A stretch of 64,000 nucleotides of DNA from Tethya wilhelma (GCA_964030475.1 CAXIPT010000001.1:315533-379532); one strand, 5' to 3'. Numbered from the stretch's first letter, positions 13,072-22,366 are shown. Made by a program: numbers and translations. The notes: generated by a model from the sequence alone, not told the origin.

Positions 13072-16000
13072 CACATGCATACACACATACGCACACACAC
13101 ACACACGTATACACATACATACATACCGTATAGCCAGAAAATTTGGCGGGGAATTAAATTTGGCGGATTGGCGGATGAGACTTAGTAGCGCCAAATTAAA
13201 ATCCGCCAATATTTAGTGCGTGTGCGTATACGTATATACGTACGTATGCATATCGTGCACGTGATCGGCTCGCTCCACCAAATTAAAATCCGCCAAATTC
13301 AAAGTTTGCTCAATCCGCCAAATTTAATTCTCGCCAAATTTTCCGGCTATACGGTATGCACACATACATGCATAATTATACCGTAAAGATCGCCATAATA
13401 TTATGCTTTAAATTTTTGCCACTCACGCACGTGGGGAAAAAATTTTTAACAGCTCTAATTTCCTGATCTACCAAATCGGTCAAAGTGGCAAAAATTAAAC
13501 ATGCAGGAATTAAACAAGTGAAAATTTATATTGGTGAAAATACCGATCTATGATATGTATACACACACACACACACACACATGTACTTACACTTCCTTTT
13601 AACTTGTAACTTTGCAGTTTGTGACTCAACTTGACTTTGCTCATTGCTAACTAAGCACTTGTACTCTCCTTCATAAGAAGGCAATGCACAAACAATGGAG
13701 AGAGAAGAGGAAGTAGCTCCTTCACAACATGGATGGCTTTTGAAGGTGATATCTTCATCATCCTTTTGCCACTGGTATGAGAGCTGGCTTCCAGTACTAC
13801 TGGCAGTAACGGAGAAAGACACTTTCTGGCCAAATTCTTTTTTTTGTCCTTGTGGATGCTTACGGATGACTATTTGAATTATTTATACAATGTCATACTA
13901 GTTAATGCATGTTAAAGAAAAAATTAATGAGGCAGAGTGCAATTTGTCAAAATTAATCAGCCATTATAATTGACTTCAAGCTAGGATCAGCAGAATTTAT
14001 GAGTCAAATCTAATGCAGAGTGAAAAATGCACAATGTTTTCCATCCTCCCAAACAAGCTTTGTGCTAGCTATATAGCTCCAGCGCTGACCACTTGCTTTG
14101 CTGCAACTAATCACATGTCACTGAGTAAACAATATTTTCTCTACAGTGTCTAGTACCAGAGGAGGTTTAACAGTCAGGTTGACTGCTGAGCTGGCACTAA
14201 TCAAGCTAGCAGTAATTAGCACACGTGCGCACATTGATTGGTATGACATCATGTTATGCAATGGTGCCAGCGGTGTTTTTGGAAGATGCTTGCTTCATGC
14301 AGCTAGCTCCGTTTGTTTTCCAATCACTTTCCCTGATGCATTATTGGGACCACAGTGGCATCATGTAGGGATCTAGGAACGCATATTTTCTTAACATTAC
14401 ATCATATAATACCGCTATAATTAGTGCCAGCTCAGTAGTCAAACTGACTGTCGTATCTCCTCTGGTCTAGCTCTCTTCCCACTAGTGATGCAAAAATGTT
14501 TATATCATGGTTAAGTGAAAGGAAAATTAAGCAACTGCCACAACACTAATAGATACACCCTATCCAAGCCATTGAAGTTTACATAACATAGGGTGTATGT
14601 TAAGTTATAGCATTGTCCCAATGCTAGGCCCGCCACTATAACTTACACCCTATAATCTTGTTTGTAGTACAACTACTACATACAAACTACTACTGTTGCT
14701 TAATAACTTCCAACACATACACACATACACACACACACACACACACAAACACACAGAGATCACATTTAACTTACCTAGTGTATTACTATCTTTACGCTGC
14801 AAAAGAATGTTGATGTGTGCATGACATTATATTGGTGCCTTAGATTTTTAATACTTTAATCCCTGGCACAGGTAAATTTGAGTTATAATACACATCTGTG
14901 AGACGGGTACAGATCGTTAATCATGTTCAACTGCAACTAATACGGGCAACAATAGGCTCTGAGTATGACAGACTGACTATCTGTTCACCTCTGAGATTGC
15001 TTACAAGATCCCGTAGGTGGCAATGGCATATCCAACAAAGAAGTGTCACTATAGACAAGCCAGTCTTTCATCGTAGCTGGGGAAACGATTTGCTTCTATA
15101 TAAGTCTGCTTCTCTATATCACTAATTGCCTATCCTACACAAGGAATGCTATAGCAAACTAAAGTTAAGTTAAGCATACTTCCCTGAGCCCTTCATAATA
15201 CTAGGTTCAACATTTGCATGTCTTCCATGTGGTTAAACACGTGACTTTCCCATGCATTCCAGCAATCTATGGTAGAGCAGATATGACAGTCAGGTTGACT
15301 GCTGAGCTGGCACTAATTAACAGACATTAATTAGTGTGACGTAATGTCAATAAATGACTCATTCCTAGATCCTTACATAATGCCACTGTGGCCCCAATAG
15401 TCAACGAAAACTATCAGAAAATAAGTCCAGAAATGAGCTAGCTGTATAAAACAGGCATCTTCCAAAAGCCATGCCACTGCAAGATATTACATCATGTTAA
15501 TAAATGTGTGCACGTGCACTAATTATTGTTTGATTGATTACTACTAGCTCAGCAGTCAATTAACCTGACTGTCATACCTCCTCTGTGCCAAACCTTTCTT
15601 TCCTTTTTCTCTTCTCCCCCTTCCTGTTCCACCTACTTATTAGCAGAAAGGATTTTTTTAGACATCAAAAGAGAGATTCTACTGTGTCAAAAGAGATTCT
15701 ACTGCGTCAAAAGGTCATATAATCATCACAAATTCCAATCAAATGCATGATCATACTGATGTCAATAATCATTATGCATCTATATAGCTAGCTGTACAGA
15801 AGAAGCAAATTGCCACTGTTTTTTTTTTTTGGTTTTTGTTTGCTTTGCTTTGTTTTGCTTTTTGTCCGACTACAAAAATTTATGCTGTAAATGCAAAGGA
15901 GTCTCTATCAGTTACCACTAGTACTGGCACTTTCACTTATCTCGGGACTACTAGAGCTAAAACATGCACAGTATCTTTTGCTTACTAGAAATTGATAAGA

Positions 16001-17552
16001 CCAAAGGTTATGATATGTCTTACAGCTCAACATACATAATTTTATAGTTTCTTTTTATGTTTAGTAAAACATGTTTAGGCCTTTGTACCATAATTATAAT
16101 GATATGCTTGTCCTACTTTAATTAAAAATATTCTGGTGCTAAATCACAACAGATAGACAGAAGAAAAAGTTAACCCCTCAAAGGTCCATCTGGTTTGAGA
16201 ATGCCGGTAGGAAAAAATCGAATAACTTTCTTATTATCCAACCCATTTCAAAATTTTTCAAGCACTATTGGAAAGCACTTGTTCTCCCCATTCTTTTGAT
16301 TGCTTTTCCTACACCTTACCAGTCAAAAGTTTGCTATTTTGTTCCATAAGAAAAGTATTGTATGAATCTTATTATTTCACTTTTGGCAGCATTCTCAAAC
16401 CAGATGGACTTTAGCTGCTGGGCATGTTCTTCAGATACGGTGTGTGAATACACACACATACACACACACAGAAAAATAACTACTATACTATCTTCAGAGT
16501 GTGAAATATGCCCAAAGTTAAATACAAGCTAGCACAGTAATTATGGCATACTTACTATATTCAGAATAAGTGGCTTGGAAACCTCAACATACTACAACCA
16601 AAATCAGAACAATGTAGAGTCAATCAGATAGTTAAACAGCACAAATTCTTTCATGATAGCTAGCTCTTACCTGACAAAGAGCTGACAGCTTTTGTCTCAG
16701 TTCTTTCATTTGGGGTCTTTTATTGGGTTCCTGTTCCCAACACCTGTATGGGAGGGGGGAGAAATTATTAATCTTGACAATTTGTCCAAGTGACATAGTA
16801 CACCTATATTTGGCAGCCAGATTATGGCAGTTTGGACTTCAACCTGTCAAACCACTCCCCATCAATATTCTAACTATTATATTATTTTACTTGGTAATAA
16901 TTTCTGTTATGATGGTTGGGACATTTCGAACTGGAGGAGGTCTGCCACCTGAATGACATAAAAATAAACATAAACATAATGTTCAACATGATTGTGTGTG
17001 CACGGGTCGATCTAACCGTTGGCCATTCCAAAGATTATAGCCATGTTGTTTTGGTCTCCTTTTCCTTTTGCAAACTTCAGAGCAGGTACTTTTCGAGTGA
17101 CCATCTCCCATATCACCATTCCAAAACCAAACACATCACACTTATTGGTGTAGTGCCCACCTACACAAATTTTGAACCAAGGATGCATTATAATTTTGAA
17201 CACAAACTATTGCTGTAATATTATCTCATAACTAACTTGTTATAACTTCAGGTGCCATGTATCGAATTGTACCCGTCATACTGGTTATTGTTGATGCCAT
17301 CTTTCTAGCTGTTCCAAAGTCACAGACCTTCAATTTCGTACCATTATTAAACAACAGCATACTAAAAGAGGGAAAGCACAACTGTTTGCTTCAAATATAA
17401 TCACAATCTCATTTGCTTACTTTGAAGGCTTGACGTCTCTGCAAAGCAGGTTCAAACTGTGGACGTATTCGATGGCAAGTGCCATCTGGTATGACCAGTT
17501 GATCACATGATCAGCAGTGTAGTGGTACTCCTTTTTCTGGTAATGAAGAACT

Positions 17553-17648
<96 letters not shown>

Positions 17649-18230
17649 NCATAATGTTCAACATGATTGTGTGTGCACGGGTCGATCTAACCGTTGACCA
17701 TTTTAAAGATTATAGCCATGTGGTTCAGTTGGTCTCCTTTTCCTTTTACAAACTTCAGAGCAGGTAGTTTTCGAGTGACCATCTCCCATATCACCATTCC
17801 AAAACCAAACACATCACACTTATTAGTGTAGTGTTGACCTACACAAGTGTTGAACCAATTAAGGATGCATTATAATTTTGAACACAAACTATTGCTGTAA
17901 TATTATCTCATAACATACTTATTGCAACTTCAGGTGCCATGTATCGAATTGTACCCGTCATACTGGTTAGTGTTGATGCCATCTTTCTAGCTGTTCCAAA
18001 GTCACACACCTTCAATTTCGTACCATTTTTAAACAACAGCACACTAAAAGAGTGAAAGCACAACTGTTTGCTTCAAATACAATCACAATCTCATTTGCTT
18101 ACTTTGAAGACTTGACGTCTCTGTAAAGCAGGTTCAAACTGTGGATGTATTCGATAGCAAGTGCCATCTGGTATGACCAGTTGATCACATGATCAGCAGT
18201 GTAGTGGTACTCCTCCTTCTGGTAATGAAG

Positions 18231-18280
<50 letters not shown>

Positions 18281-21065
18281 AGATGCATGAACGCAAACAA
18301 TACCTATAGATCCTATAGATGTACATAATACCTTCTCCCAGAGAATAGGGGGCAAGCTCTAACACTATGTATGCCTGGTTCAGAAGTAAACAAACATTAT
18401 TTACTGAGCACAATGAACACAAGAACCATTACCTTACTATCAGTAGGTTTTGAGGCTCCATGTAAAGTTACGATGTTAGGATGAGGCTGAAGATGACTTA
18501 GAATCAACAGCTATATAAATGACGGTGGCAAGGGGTGGTCACAATCATACCTGCCATATAGGACCATTTGCGACCGTGGTCAAAGTGTCGGTCAACAGGT
18601 CAAGGCCCAAAAATGTGTCTAAGTGATTGGTCAAAGGGTCAAGACGATAGTGGCTGGGCTAATTAAGAAGTGTGGCATTATGAAATTGGGGACCGCCCAT
18701 TTTATTGTAGTCAAGTCAAGGAGTCAAGAAGGTTTTTAGCCTATGGTCAAGAGGTCAAGGCCAATTTTGGGTGGTCAAGATTCTTGACCGTGGTCACAAA
18801 CGGTCCTATGGCAGGTATGGTTTTGACCACCCCTTGCGGTGGTAAGACCATAGACAATCAGTATATAGGATACTAAGATACTACCGTTTAGCGGGAAATT
18901 TTCGTATGGTGGAAATTTTCGTATAATATTATTTCGTATGCGGTTCTAATAATTACAAGTAGTAAAAATTTTGAAAAAATAAGTAGTGTAGGAATGGGCA
19001 GTGCGGTAAAAAGTATTGGAACAAGGCAGGGTCTCAGTTTCGGCACATGACTACTTCATTTTTATTTTTTAACCCTCATAATTATGGATTTTTCAGTGTC
19101 GTGTTGCAATAATCTGTACATGCACTATAATAGTACCATGCATAGCTTATCATAATATTGCATTGGTTCACTATTATAATAATTATTTGGCTAAGCAATA
19201 AGTAGTCATGTGCCGAAACTGAGACCCTGCCTTGTTCCAATACTTTTTACCGCACTGCCCATTAACTTCCGCATTTACTTTATACGAGCGCACGCCGCGT
19301 ATACGAAATTTAAAACTATGAAAATTTCTTCTGGCGCGCTTATACGAAATTTTGCACCAACGAAAATTTCCCGCTATACAGTATAAGATCCATGCAAGAG
19401 GGGTGGTCATTTCTAAGTAACTGACAGGATCAGGATACAAATCAAGCTAGGGCTCAAGTGTACAAAAATGACTTAATCCCTAGCTCCAAGTATTCCCATG
19501 CAGGCTTCTCTCTCACAAATATGTGTCTACTCTTCACTACATAATAATATTATTATGAAAAGCCTCTGTTTTGGCTTGGTAAGCTAGGGATTATAATCAT
19601 ATCTAAAAATGGCTTGTCCCTTATTGAGAACAAAATTAATGCCCTGGTTACAAACACCGTGAAACAGCTGCAAAAAAAGCCTGCTATGTTTGTTTGTTTT
19701 TTGTTAACTTTTACTGCTGAACAATCATGCAATAAAATGAATTTTGAGACTGTATAATTATTTTTAATAACAAAAAATCCTAGCCTACCTGTTGTTTGTT
19801 TGAGCTCAAGGCACGTAGAAAGAACTTAGCTAGCTAGCTTGCAGTAACACGCACCATAGATAAAAGCATGCACTAAAAGACTCAAAGTATGTGCAACTGC
19901 ACTATTATAATAATTGCATGCTCATTATTGTTGTGTCATTAATTAATGGATGCATATCGATCATTAGGTGAGATGAACTTGCATCAACAAGTATGCAGGG
20001 GGAAAAGAGATTCCATGTGACCTAATTAAACACTCTGGTGATTCAAGTTTAACAGTAATGTTGTACATAAAGACTTCAAGTGACCAATGAGTCTGATTTA
20101 GCTGTGAAACTTGTAGTTAAATGTAAGCAAATTTGGGTCATCTGACTTATATGGCACCTCAGACGGGGATAGGACTAGGGCTAGAACTAGGGATAGAACT
20201 AGGGCTAGGGCCAGGAATTATAGGGGTCCCGGGTGTGGTGCCAGATAAGTCAGGTAATCTGCAAACTTAAACTGTAATTTATTTATTATATTATTATATT
20301 TACTAAATTACCTCTTGTAAGAAGCCTCCTTTACGATCTGAAGTTAGAAACATTTTCACAGCTACCATTTTCCCACTCCATTTTGCCTTTTTTATACTAG
20401 CAAAAGCACCCATACCTAGTACTTGTTCCTGCATCAAAACATTCAGTTTCCAGTCTGTTTTATTGTCACCAAATGGACTGACTGTAGAAGTACTATAATT
20501 ATTCAGAACAAATACTTACATTCATATACTGTAAATCCTCCTCAGGTATCTTCTTGTATTGTAAGAGAGTTATGTTCAGTGTGGACTCTTCACTGTAGTC
20601 ACCCAGGGTCTTTCTATCCTCTAGTTCATGACCACCAAACAAAAGTTGCTGCTCATGGGATGGAATGCCTTCTTTTTCTTCAATCTTTCGTTTGACATGT
20701 TCAATTGTGTCAGTGGCTTCAACTTGTATGGCAATTGAGTTCCCAGTCAGAGATTTGATGAACAATTTGACTCTTTTTGGGGACTTTTGTGCAGCTGCCA
20801 TGAGTTTGAGGTGCAGAGCGGACTCATTCAGGATGTTGTAGTCACCCAGCGTCTTGCTATCTTTTAACTCAATGCCACTAACCAAAAGTTGCTGTTCATT
20901 GGAAGGAAAGCCTTCTTTTTCTTCGATCTTTTGCTTCACATGTCCAATTGTGTCACTGGTTTGAACTTGTATGACTATAGTCTTTCCAGTCACAGATTTG
21001 ACAAATAATTTGATTCCACTTGATGCCTTAGGAACCAGGACTCCCTGGCTAACTAACTCAGCCAT
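483..21065 (-). CDS. Giant Ubl-Ubl-kinase-Ig-Roc/COR-Ig-ZU5-UPA-death-SAM signalling protein (reconstructed multi-exon gene)
   Basis: Exons read on the minus strand: 21065-20520, 20428-20312, 18510-18433, 18374-18332, 18232-18103, 18043-17919, 17838-17692, 16948-16891, 16743-16671, 16591-16556, 14796-14775, 13869-13591, 12931-12737, 10411-7523, 7207-6713, 6636-6500, 6434-6264, 6151-5935, 5837-5520, 4734-4613 and 695-483. Every junction has a GT donor and an AG acceptor, and all phases agree. Total is 6,411 bp, a multiple of three, or about 2,136 residues. Approximate order: Ubl 17-88, Ubl 95-170, Ser/Thr kinase 183-439, Ig 460-550, helical 552-616, Roc-COR from 617 (P-loop near 650), Ig 1480-1579, ZU5 1580-1744, UPA 1745-1920, death 1930-2025, SAM at the C terminus. 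Known members with parts of this layout are PIDD and UNC5 (ZU5-UPA-death), DAPK1 (kinase-ROCO-death) and TAK1. An intracellular scaffold kinase/GTPase in stress or immune signalling is inference. The link from the kinase block to the Ig exons rests on two tiny exons (36 and 22 bp). The SAM exon could belong to a second gene. Confidence 0.6.
1169..1302. repeat. CA/GT microsatellite (contains N at 1252)
   Basis: Long (CA)n tract immediately inside the donor of the copy-2 linker exon, so the intron's 5' splice site is itself GTGTGTG. The assembly is broken here by a single N. Confidence 0.9.
2545..2676. repeat. GT then GA microsatellite at a contig edge
   Basis: About 95 bases of (GT)n pass into (GA)n right next to the N at 2544. 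The contig 2545-4579 therefore begins in low-complexity sequence, and its placement between the two death-domain copies is uncertain. Confidence 0.85.
2962..3282 (-). other. Unsupported open frame of about 106 codons
   Basis: An open frame without family resemblance that I can recognise, in AT-rich DNA of the isolated contig 2545-4579. No splice or codon signals distinguish it from chance. It is listed only so that the interval is accounted for. Confidence 0.12.
3508..4468 (+). pseudogene. Open frame interrupted by a MULE-like miniature element
   Basis: A frame opens at ATG 3508 and runs through Gln- and Ser-rich sequence to 3783, where element 3784-4431 is inserted. If the element and one copy of the 9-bp target duplication are ignored, the frame continues for about nine codons and stops at 4466-4468. 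I recognise no family, so whether this was ever a real gene is open. Confidence 0.25.
3784..4431. mobile_element. MULE-like MITE with long inverted repeats, 648 bp
   Basis: Starts TAGCCTCGTTCCCAGGCTCC and ends with the reverse complement. The terminal inverted repeats run to about 95 bp, almost perfect, reaching to the CACGTGAGTGACGTA segment. It is flanked by the 9-bp direct repeat AACAGCTTC (3775-3783 and 4432-4440). Long inverted repeats with 9-bp target duplications are typical of Mutator-like elements. Open frames inside it show no transposase similarity, so it is non-autonomous. Confidence 0.85.
4613..5837 (-). CDS. Death domain (copy 1) and Ser/Gln-rich linker exons
   Basis: Exon 5837-5520 (318 bp) encodes a death domain: an IELLGSKLGL helix, a MVKAWLRQ helix with the conserved Trp, then DPLTWGVLVKALREIG, the classical W-x-x-L-x-x-A-L core of death domains. 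Exon 4734-4613 (122 bp) encodes a Ser/Thr/Gln-rich linker ending in phase 0, just before a GT tract and the N at 4580. It joins the preceding UPA exon in phase 1. Confidence 0.8.
5935..7207 (-). CDS. ZU5 and UPA domain exons
   Basis: Exons 7207-6713, 6636-6500, 6434-6264 and 6151-5935 join in phase. The first has the ZU5 signature (GITITVPSGAIAE, then a long beta-rich segment to KPISPIYEIS). The following exons give a UPA-like beta-rich domain with YYAVFIYPTDLSLK and FGVCYKHRVFVK. ZU5-UPA-death is the supramodule of UNC5, PIDD and ankyrins, where UPA can mask the death domain. I see no HFS motif of the PIDD-type autoproteolysis site, so self-cleavage is not supported here. Confidence 0.75.
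7523..10411 (-). CDS. Roc-COR GTPase plus second Ig-like domain, one 963-codon exon
   Basis: A single exon of 2,889 bp between a tttcag acceptor (10412-10413) and a gtaagt donor (7517-7522). The P-loop GPPRVGKSS lies about 32 residues in. The G3 motif is MIDVGGQPAFLEMLP and the G4 motif is LIVGTHKD, so this is a Ras-of-complex-protein GTPase. A long low-complexity Ser/Thr/Glu insert separates P-loop from G3. A COR-like region follows (FFHHIVGSLMYFP and downstream). The last 100 residues form an Ig-like domain with YQWLE and DRYRCKV. ROCO proteins act as dimeric GTPase switches controlling linked kinase or death domains. The true start of the coding exon is the acceptor, not the first internal Met. 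Confidence 0.85.
10562..10769. mobile_element. Short TA-flanked inverted-repeat element
   Basis: Termini CAGTGAAACCTCC and GGAGATTCTACTG form an imperfect inverted repeat and are flanked by TA on both sides, as in Tc1/mariner/pogo-type miniature elements. It lies in the intron upstream of the Roc exon. Confidence 0.6.
10908..11314. mobile_element. MITE family A, full copy (407 bp)
   Basis: Inverted termini beginning CAAGTAGTAAA extend about 105 bp (10908-11013 against 11210-11314) and contain the family marker TAGGAATGGGCAGTGC. Other copies are at 12273-12720 and 18955-19262, with a decayed relative near 740-790. I could not define a clear target duplication. Confidence 0.8.
12273..12720. 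mobile_element. MITE family A, diverged copy
   Basis: Left end CAAGTAGTAAAAATTTCC at 12273. The right end (about 12620-12720) carries the complementary CACTGCCCATTCCTACAC segment. It ends about 16 bp from the donor of coding exon 12931-12737. Confidence 0.7.
12737..16591 (-). CDS. Ig-like domain and helical linker exons
   Basis: Four exons: 16591-16556 (36 bp, phase 0/0), 14796-14775 (22 bp, phase 0/1), 13869-13591 (279 bp) and 12931-12737 (195 bp). The 279-bp exon encodes an I-set-like Ig fold with the core Trp (LSYQWQK), a Cys before the E strand, and the Y-x-C motif (GEYKCLVSN). The 195-bp exon encodes a Leu-rich helical segment of about 65 residues ending in phase with the Roc exon. It could be a divergent death-fold, but no diagnostic motif is visible. 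The two tiny exons have perfect consensus splice sites (ttgcag acceptor and gtaagt donor) but are short enough to be chance, so their inclusion is tentative. Confidence 0.65.
13126..13354. mobile_element. TA-flanked MITE with CCGTATAGCC termini (229 bp)
   Basis: Starts CCGTATAGCCAGAAAATTTG and ends with its near-perfect reverse complement, with TA at 13124-13125 and 13355-13356. Sub-terminal GGCGGATT/AATCCGCC repeats reinforce the palindrome. It sits in the intron between the Ig and helical exons. Confidence 0.8.
13407..13500. repeat. Imperfect hairpin
   Basis: TTTAAATTTTTGCCAC at the left and GTGGCAAAAATTAAAC at the right are near reverse complements. This is probably the core of another decayed miniature element. 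Confidence 0.4.
14154..14466. mobile_element. MITE family B, copy 1
   Basis: Inverted ends ACCAGAGGAGGT and CCTCTGGT with sub-terminal ACAGTCAG...GCTGAGCTGGCACTAAT repeated in reverse at the right end. CTAG flanks both sides. A related copy is at 15276-15590. Confidence 0.7.
14569..14656. repeat. Short palindromic element
   Basis: ATAGGGTGTATGTTAAGTTATAG at the left pairs with CTATAACTTACACCCTATA at the right, giving a hairpin of under 90 bp in an intron. Confidence 0.45.
15276..15590. mobile_element. MITE family B, copy 2
   Basis: Shares TGACAGTCAGGTTGACTGCT and the GAGCTGGCACTAATT segment with copy 1, and its central part matches copy 1 in reverse orientation. Its right end has GACTGTCATACCTCCTCTG. 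Confidence 0.65.
16180..16413. mobile_element. Inverted-repeat element
   Basis: AAAGGTCCATCTGGTTTGAG at the left and its reverse complement (CTCAAACCAGATGGACTTT) at the right give inverted repeats of about 24 bp around a 185-bp core. Confidence 0.6.
16671..20428 (-). CDS. TAK1-like (TKL-group) protein kinase domain, nine exons
   Basis: The exons give a nearly complete kinase domain. The Gly-rich loop GMGAFAS and VAVK lysine are in 20428-20312. The alpha-C Glu is at the end of that exon, followed by HPNIVTLHG (18510-18433). The hinge is in 18374-18332. The catalytic loop is in 17550-17421 (CRDVKPSN) or 18232-18103 (YRDVKSSN). DFGTAR and MTGTIRYMAPEV are in 17361-17237 or 18043-17919. Subdomain IX (KCDVFGFGMVIWEMVTRK) is in 17160-17017 or 17838-17692. 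Subdomain XI (CWEQEPNKRPQMKEL) is in 16743-16671. The DFGTA motif, the KCDVF segment and the NG-x-RPP run resemble MAP3K7/TAK1. Because two versions of the middle exons exist on either side of the N at 17649, which one belongs to the mature mRNA is unclear. Confidence 0.8.
17017..18232 (-). repeat. Duplicated kinase exon block across a contig join
   Basis: The segment right of the N at 17649 (from 17650) repeats the segment starting near 16975. It carries the same intron and three kinase exons with equal lengths (130, 125 and 144/147 bp) and scattered substitutions, plus one extra codon in subdomain IX of the right copy. Both copies are followed by a GA tract at the same intron position (17554-17648 and 18236-18278). 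This is either an allelic overlap wrongly placed in tandem or a true partial tandem duplication. Confidence 0.75.
18529..18836. mobile_element. MITE with 6-bp target duplication (308 bp)
   Basis: Ends CAAGGGGTGGTCA and TGACCACCCCTTG, with inverted repeats of about 55 bp (left also ATACCTGCCATATAGGACC), flanked by CGGTGG at 18523-18528 and 18837-18842. It sits just upstream of kinase exon 18510-18433. Confidence 0.75.
18884..19381. mobile_element. TA-flanked MITE carrying a nested element
   Basis: Ends CCGTTTAGCGGGAAATTTTC and GAAAATTTCCCGCTATACAG, with TA at 18882-18883 and 19382-19383. Its internal ACGAAATT repeats are interrupted by a family A MITE at 18955-19262. Confidence 0.7.
18955..19262. 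mobile_element. MITE family A, copy truncated at its right end and nested in another MITE
   Basis: Begins ACAAGTAGTAAAAATTTTG and carries the TAGGAATGGGCAGTGC marker. The complementary right arm stops at CACTGCCCATT, about 40 bp short of the end seen in the 10908-11314 copy. Both flanks belong to the 18884-19381 element. Confidence 0.7.
20142..20253. repeat. Inverted-repeat element with GGGATAG/CTAGGG-rich core
   Basis: CTGACTTATATGGCACC at the left pairs with GGTGCCAGATAAGTCAG at the right. The core is a run of AGGGCTAGAACTAGGGATAG-like units. It lies in the large intron before the kinase block. Confidence 0.5.
20520..21065 (-). CDS. First exon: tandem ubiquitin-like domains
   Basis: Exon of 182 codons starting at ATG 21065-21063 and ending at a GTAAGT donor. 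It encodes two beta-grasp ubiquitin-like units of about 72 residues. Each has the ubiquitin signatures K-x-F/L-x-K-S-x-T-G near the start, a D-T-I-x-x-V-K-x-K-I-E-E-K-E-G helix, an Q-Q-L-L core strand and a K-T-L-G-D-Y turn. Neither unit ends in the Gly-Gly needed for processing or conjugation, so these are fixed ubiquitin-like domains and not polyubiquitin. The second unit is slightly shortened after the Tyr. The exon splices in phase 0 onto the glycine-rich loop of a kinase. Confidence 0.85.
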
Positions 21066-22366
21066 ATGATCAGATTCTACAGTCTATATTCTATCATTCA
21101 CTGCCAACACACTGACACTTATCTTGCTTCTTGTCTTGCCCGCGATTCTAATTATTCATAACTTATTAAAAGTTAATTAAATTTCTTTTACCACTATTCC
21201 AGGACCTCCCACGTACAGGTAGAGTTCATGTTTTACTGCTCTTGTTGTGTTACTTGTCAGGAGAACTCTTAGCTAGAGGACTGTGGCAGAGATTTCTGTC
21301 TCTCTTCCTTGGGAGATGCATGGTGGCACAGTGGGAGGAGGGCAGTGTACACTCTTTTCACAATCACTGGACGATGACTGGAGTCAGGTGACGTCAGTGA
21401 GCTACATCTCCTATGCAAGGATCTGTGCTGCATGTTCACCCAGCTATATGGTGACCAACAGGTCATATTCAGGCCGGCCCCTCCTGTTTGAGTTAGGAGG
21501 CCACACACCACCTTCTTATATGTATTAATTTTTTATTGCTACTGTTTCTGTTTCTTTTTTATTTGTGCCTAATATAGCTGTTTGTTTTTAATTTTGTCAA
21601 TTTTGTCATATAGGCCAATTGGCCTGCTGCATTGAGCATGACATGAAAAGTTTATCTATCTATCTATAAATAGTATAGAACCTCCGATAGTCGACCCTTC
21701 AAGATAGGAACACTGTAGATCAGCTCTCAACCAACAAAAGTGTCCTTTGTTCGGAGGTTTTATTACTTCGGGCTAGTAAAGTTCACTGCTAGCATACAAA
21801 CTAGTTTGAAGCTTAAGGGATCATTAAATTTTTGTTGTGACACATGTAATGCACAATTTATAAGTTAAACTAGTATTGGTGAACCAGCCTAGTATATACA
21901 AAACTAACTGTGACCTTGTTCAGGAAAGGAAGAGAGAGAATAGGTAGGATCTCTAGCTCTCAGTTCCCTCTTTCTATATATATTTCTTGTCACAGTGAGG
22001 AGGACTCATGCATAGCTTGAGGCCTGACTGTGGCAGAGACTCTGAAAGAGATGGTGGAGGGGGTTGCCATCGATGGTGAATCTTGTAATTATTCTTGCTT
22101 GTGTTTTGCCCCCCCCCCCTCTCACCACCACACTCTCTGTACACAATCACCATCTCTCAGACTCTATCTCGCCAACAAGAACCTTCTGTATGAACATAAA
22201 ACAAGATACACACAAAAATTATTATTATTGTCGTAATTATTAATTATAAGTGAGCACATCACCATTAAACTACATACAGTAGTGTTACAATTTATAAGTA
22301 CAATTAACAATATTAATGAAACGTGTTGCATATATTATTATGTATTTTTCTTTCGTTGTGATTTCA

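Noticed and set aside
20520..21065. Polyubiquitin gene
   Set aside because: Units lack terminal Gly-Gly, differ from ubiquitin at many sites and are spliced to a kinase.
21269..21528. Overlapping open frames on both strands near the giant gene's 5' flank
   Set aside because: No domain, similar lengths on both strands, no consistent splice sites.
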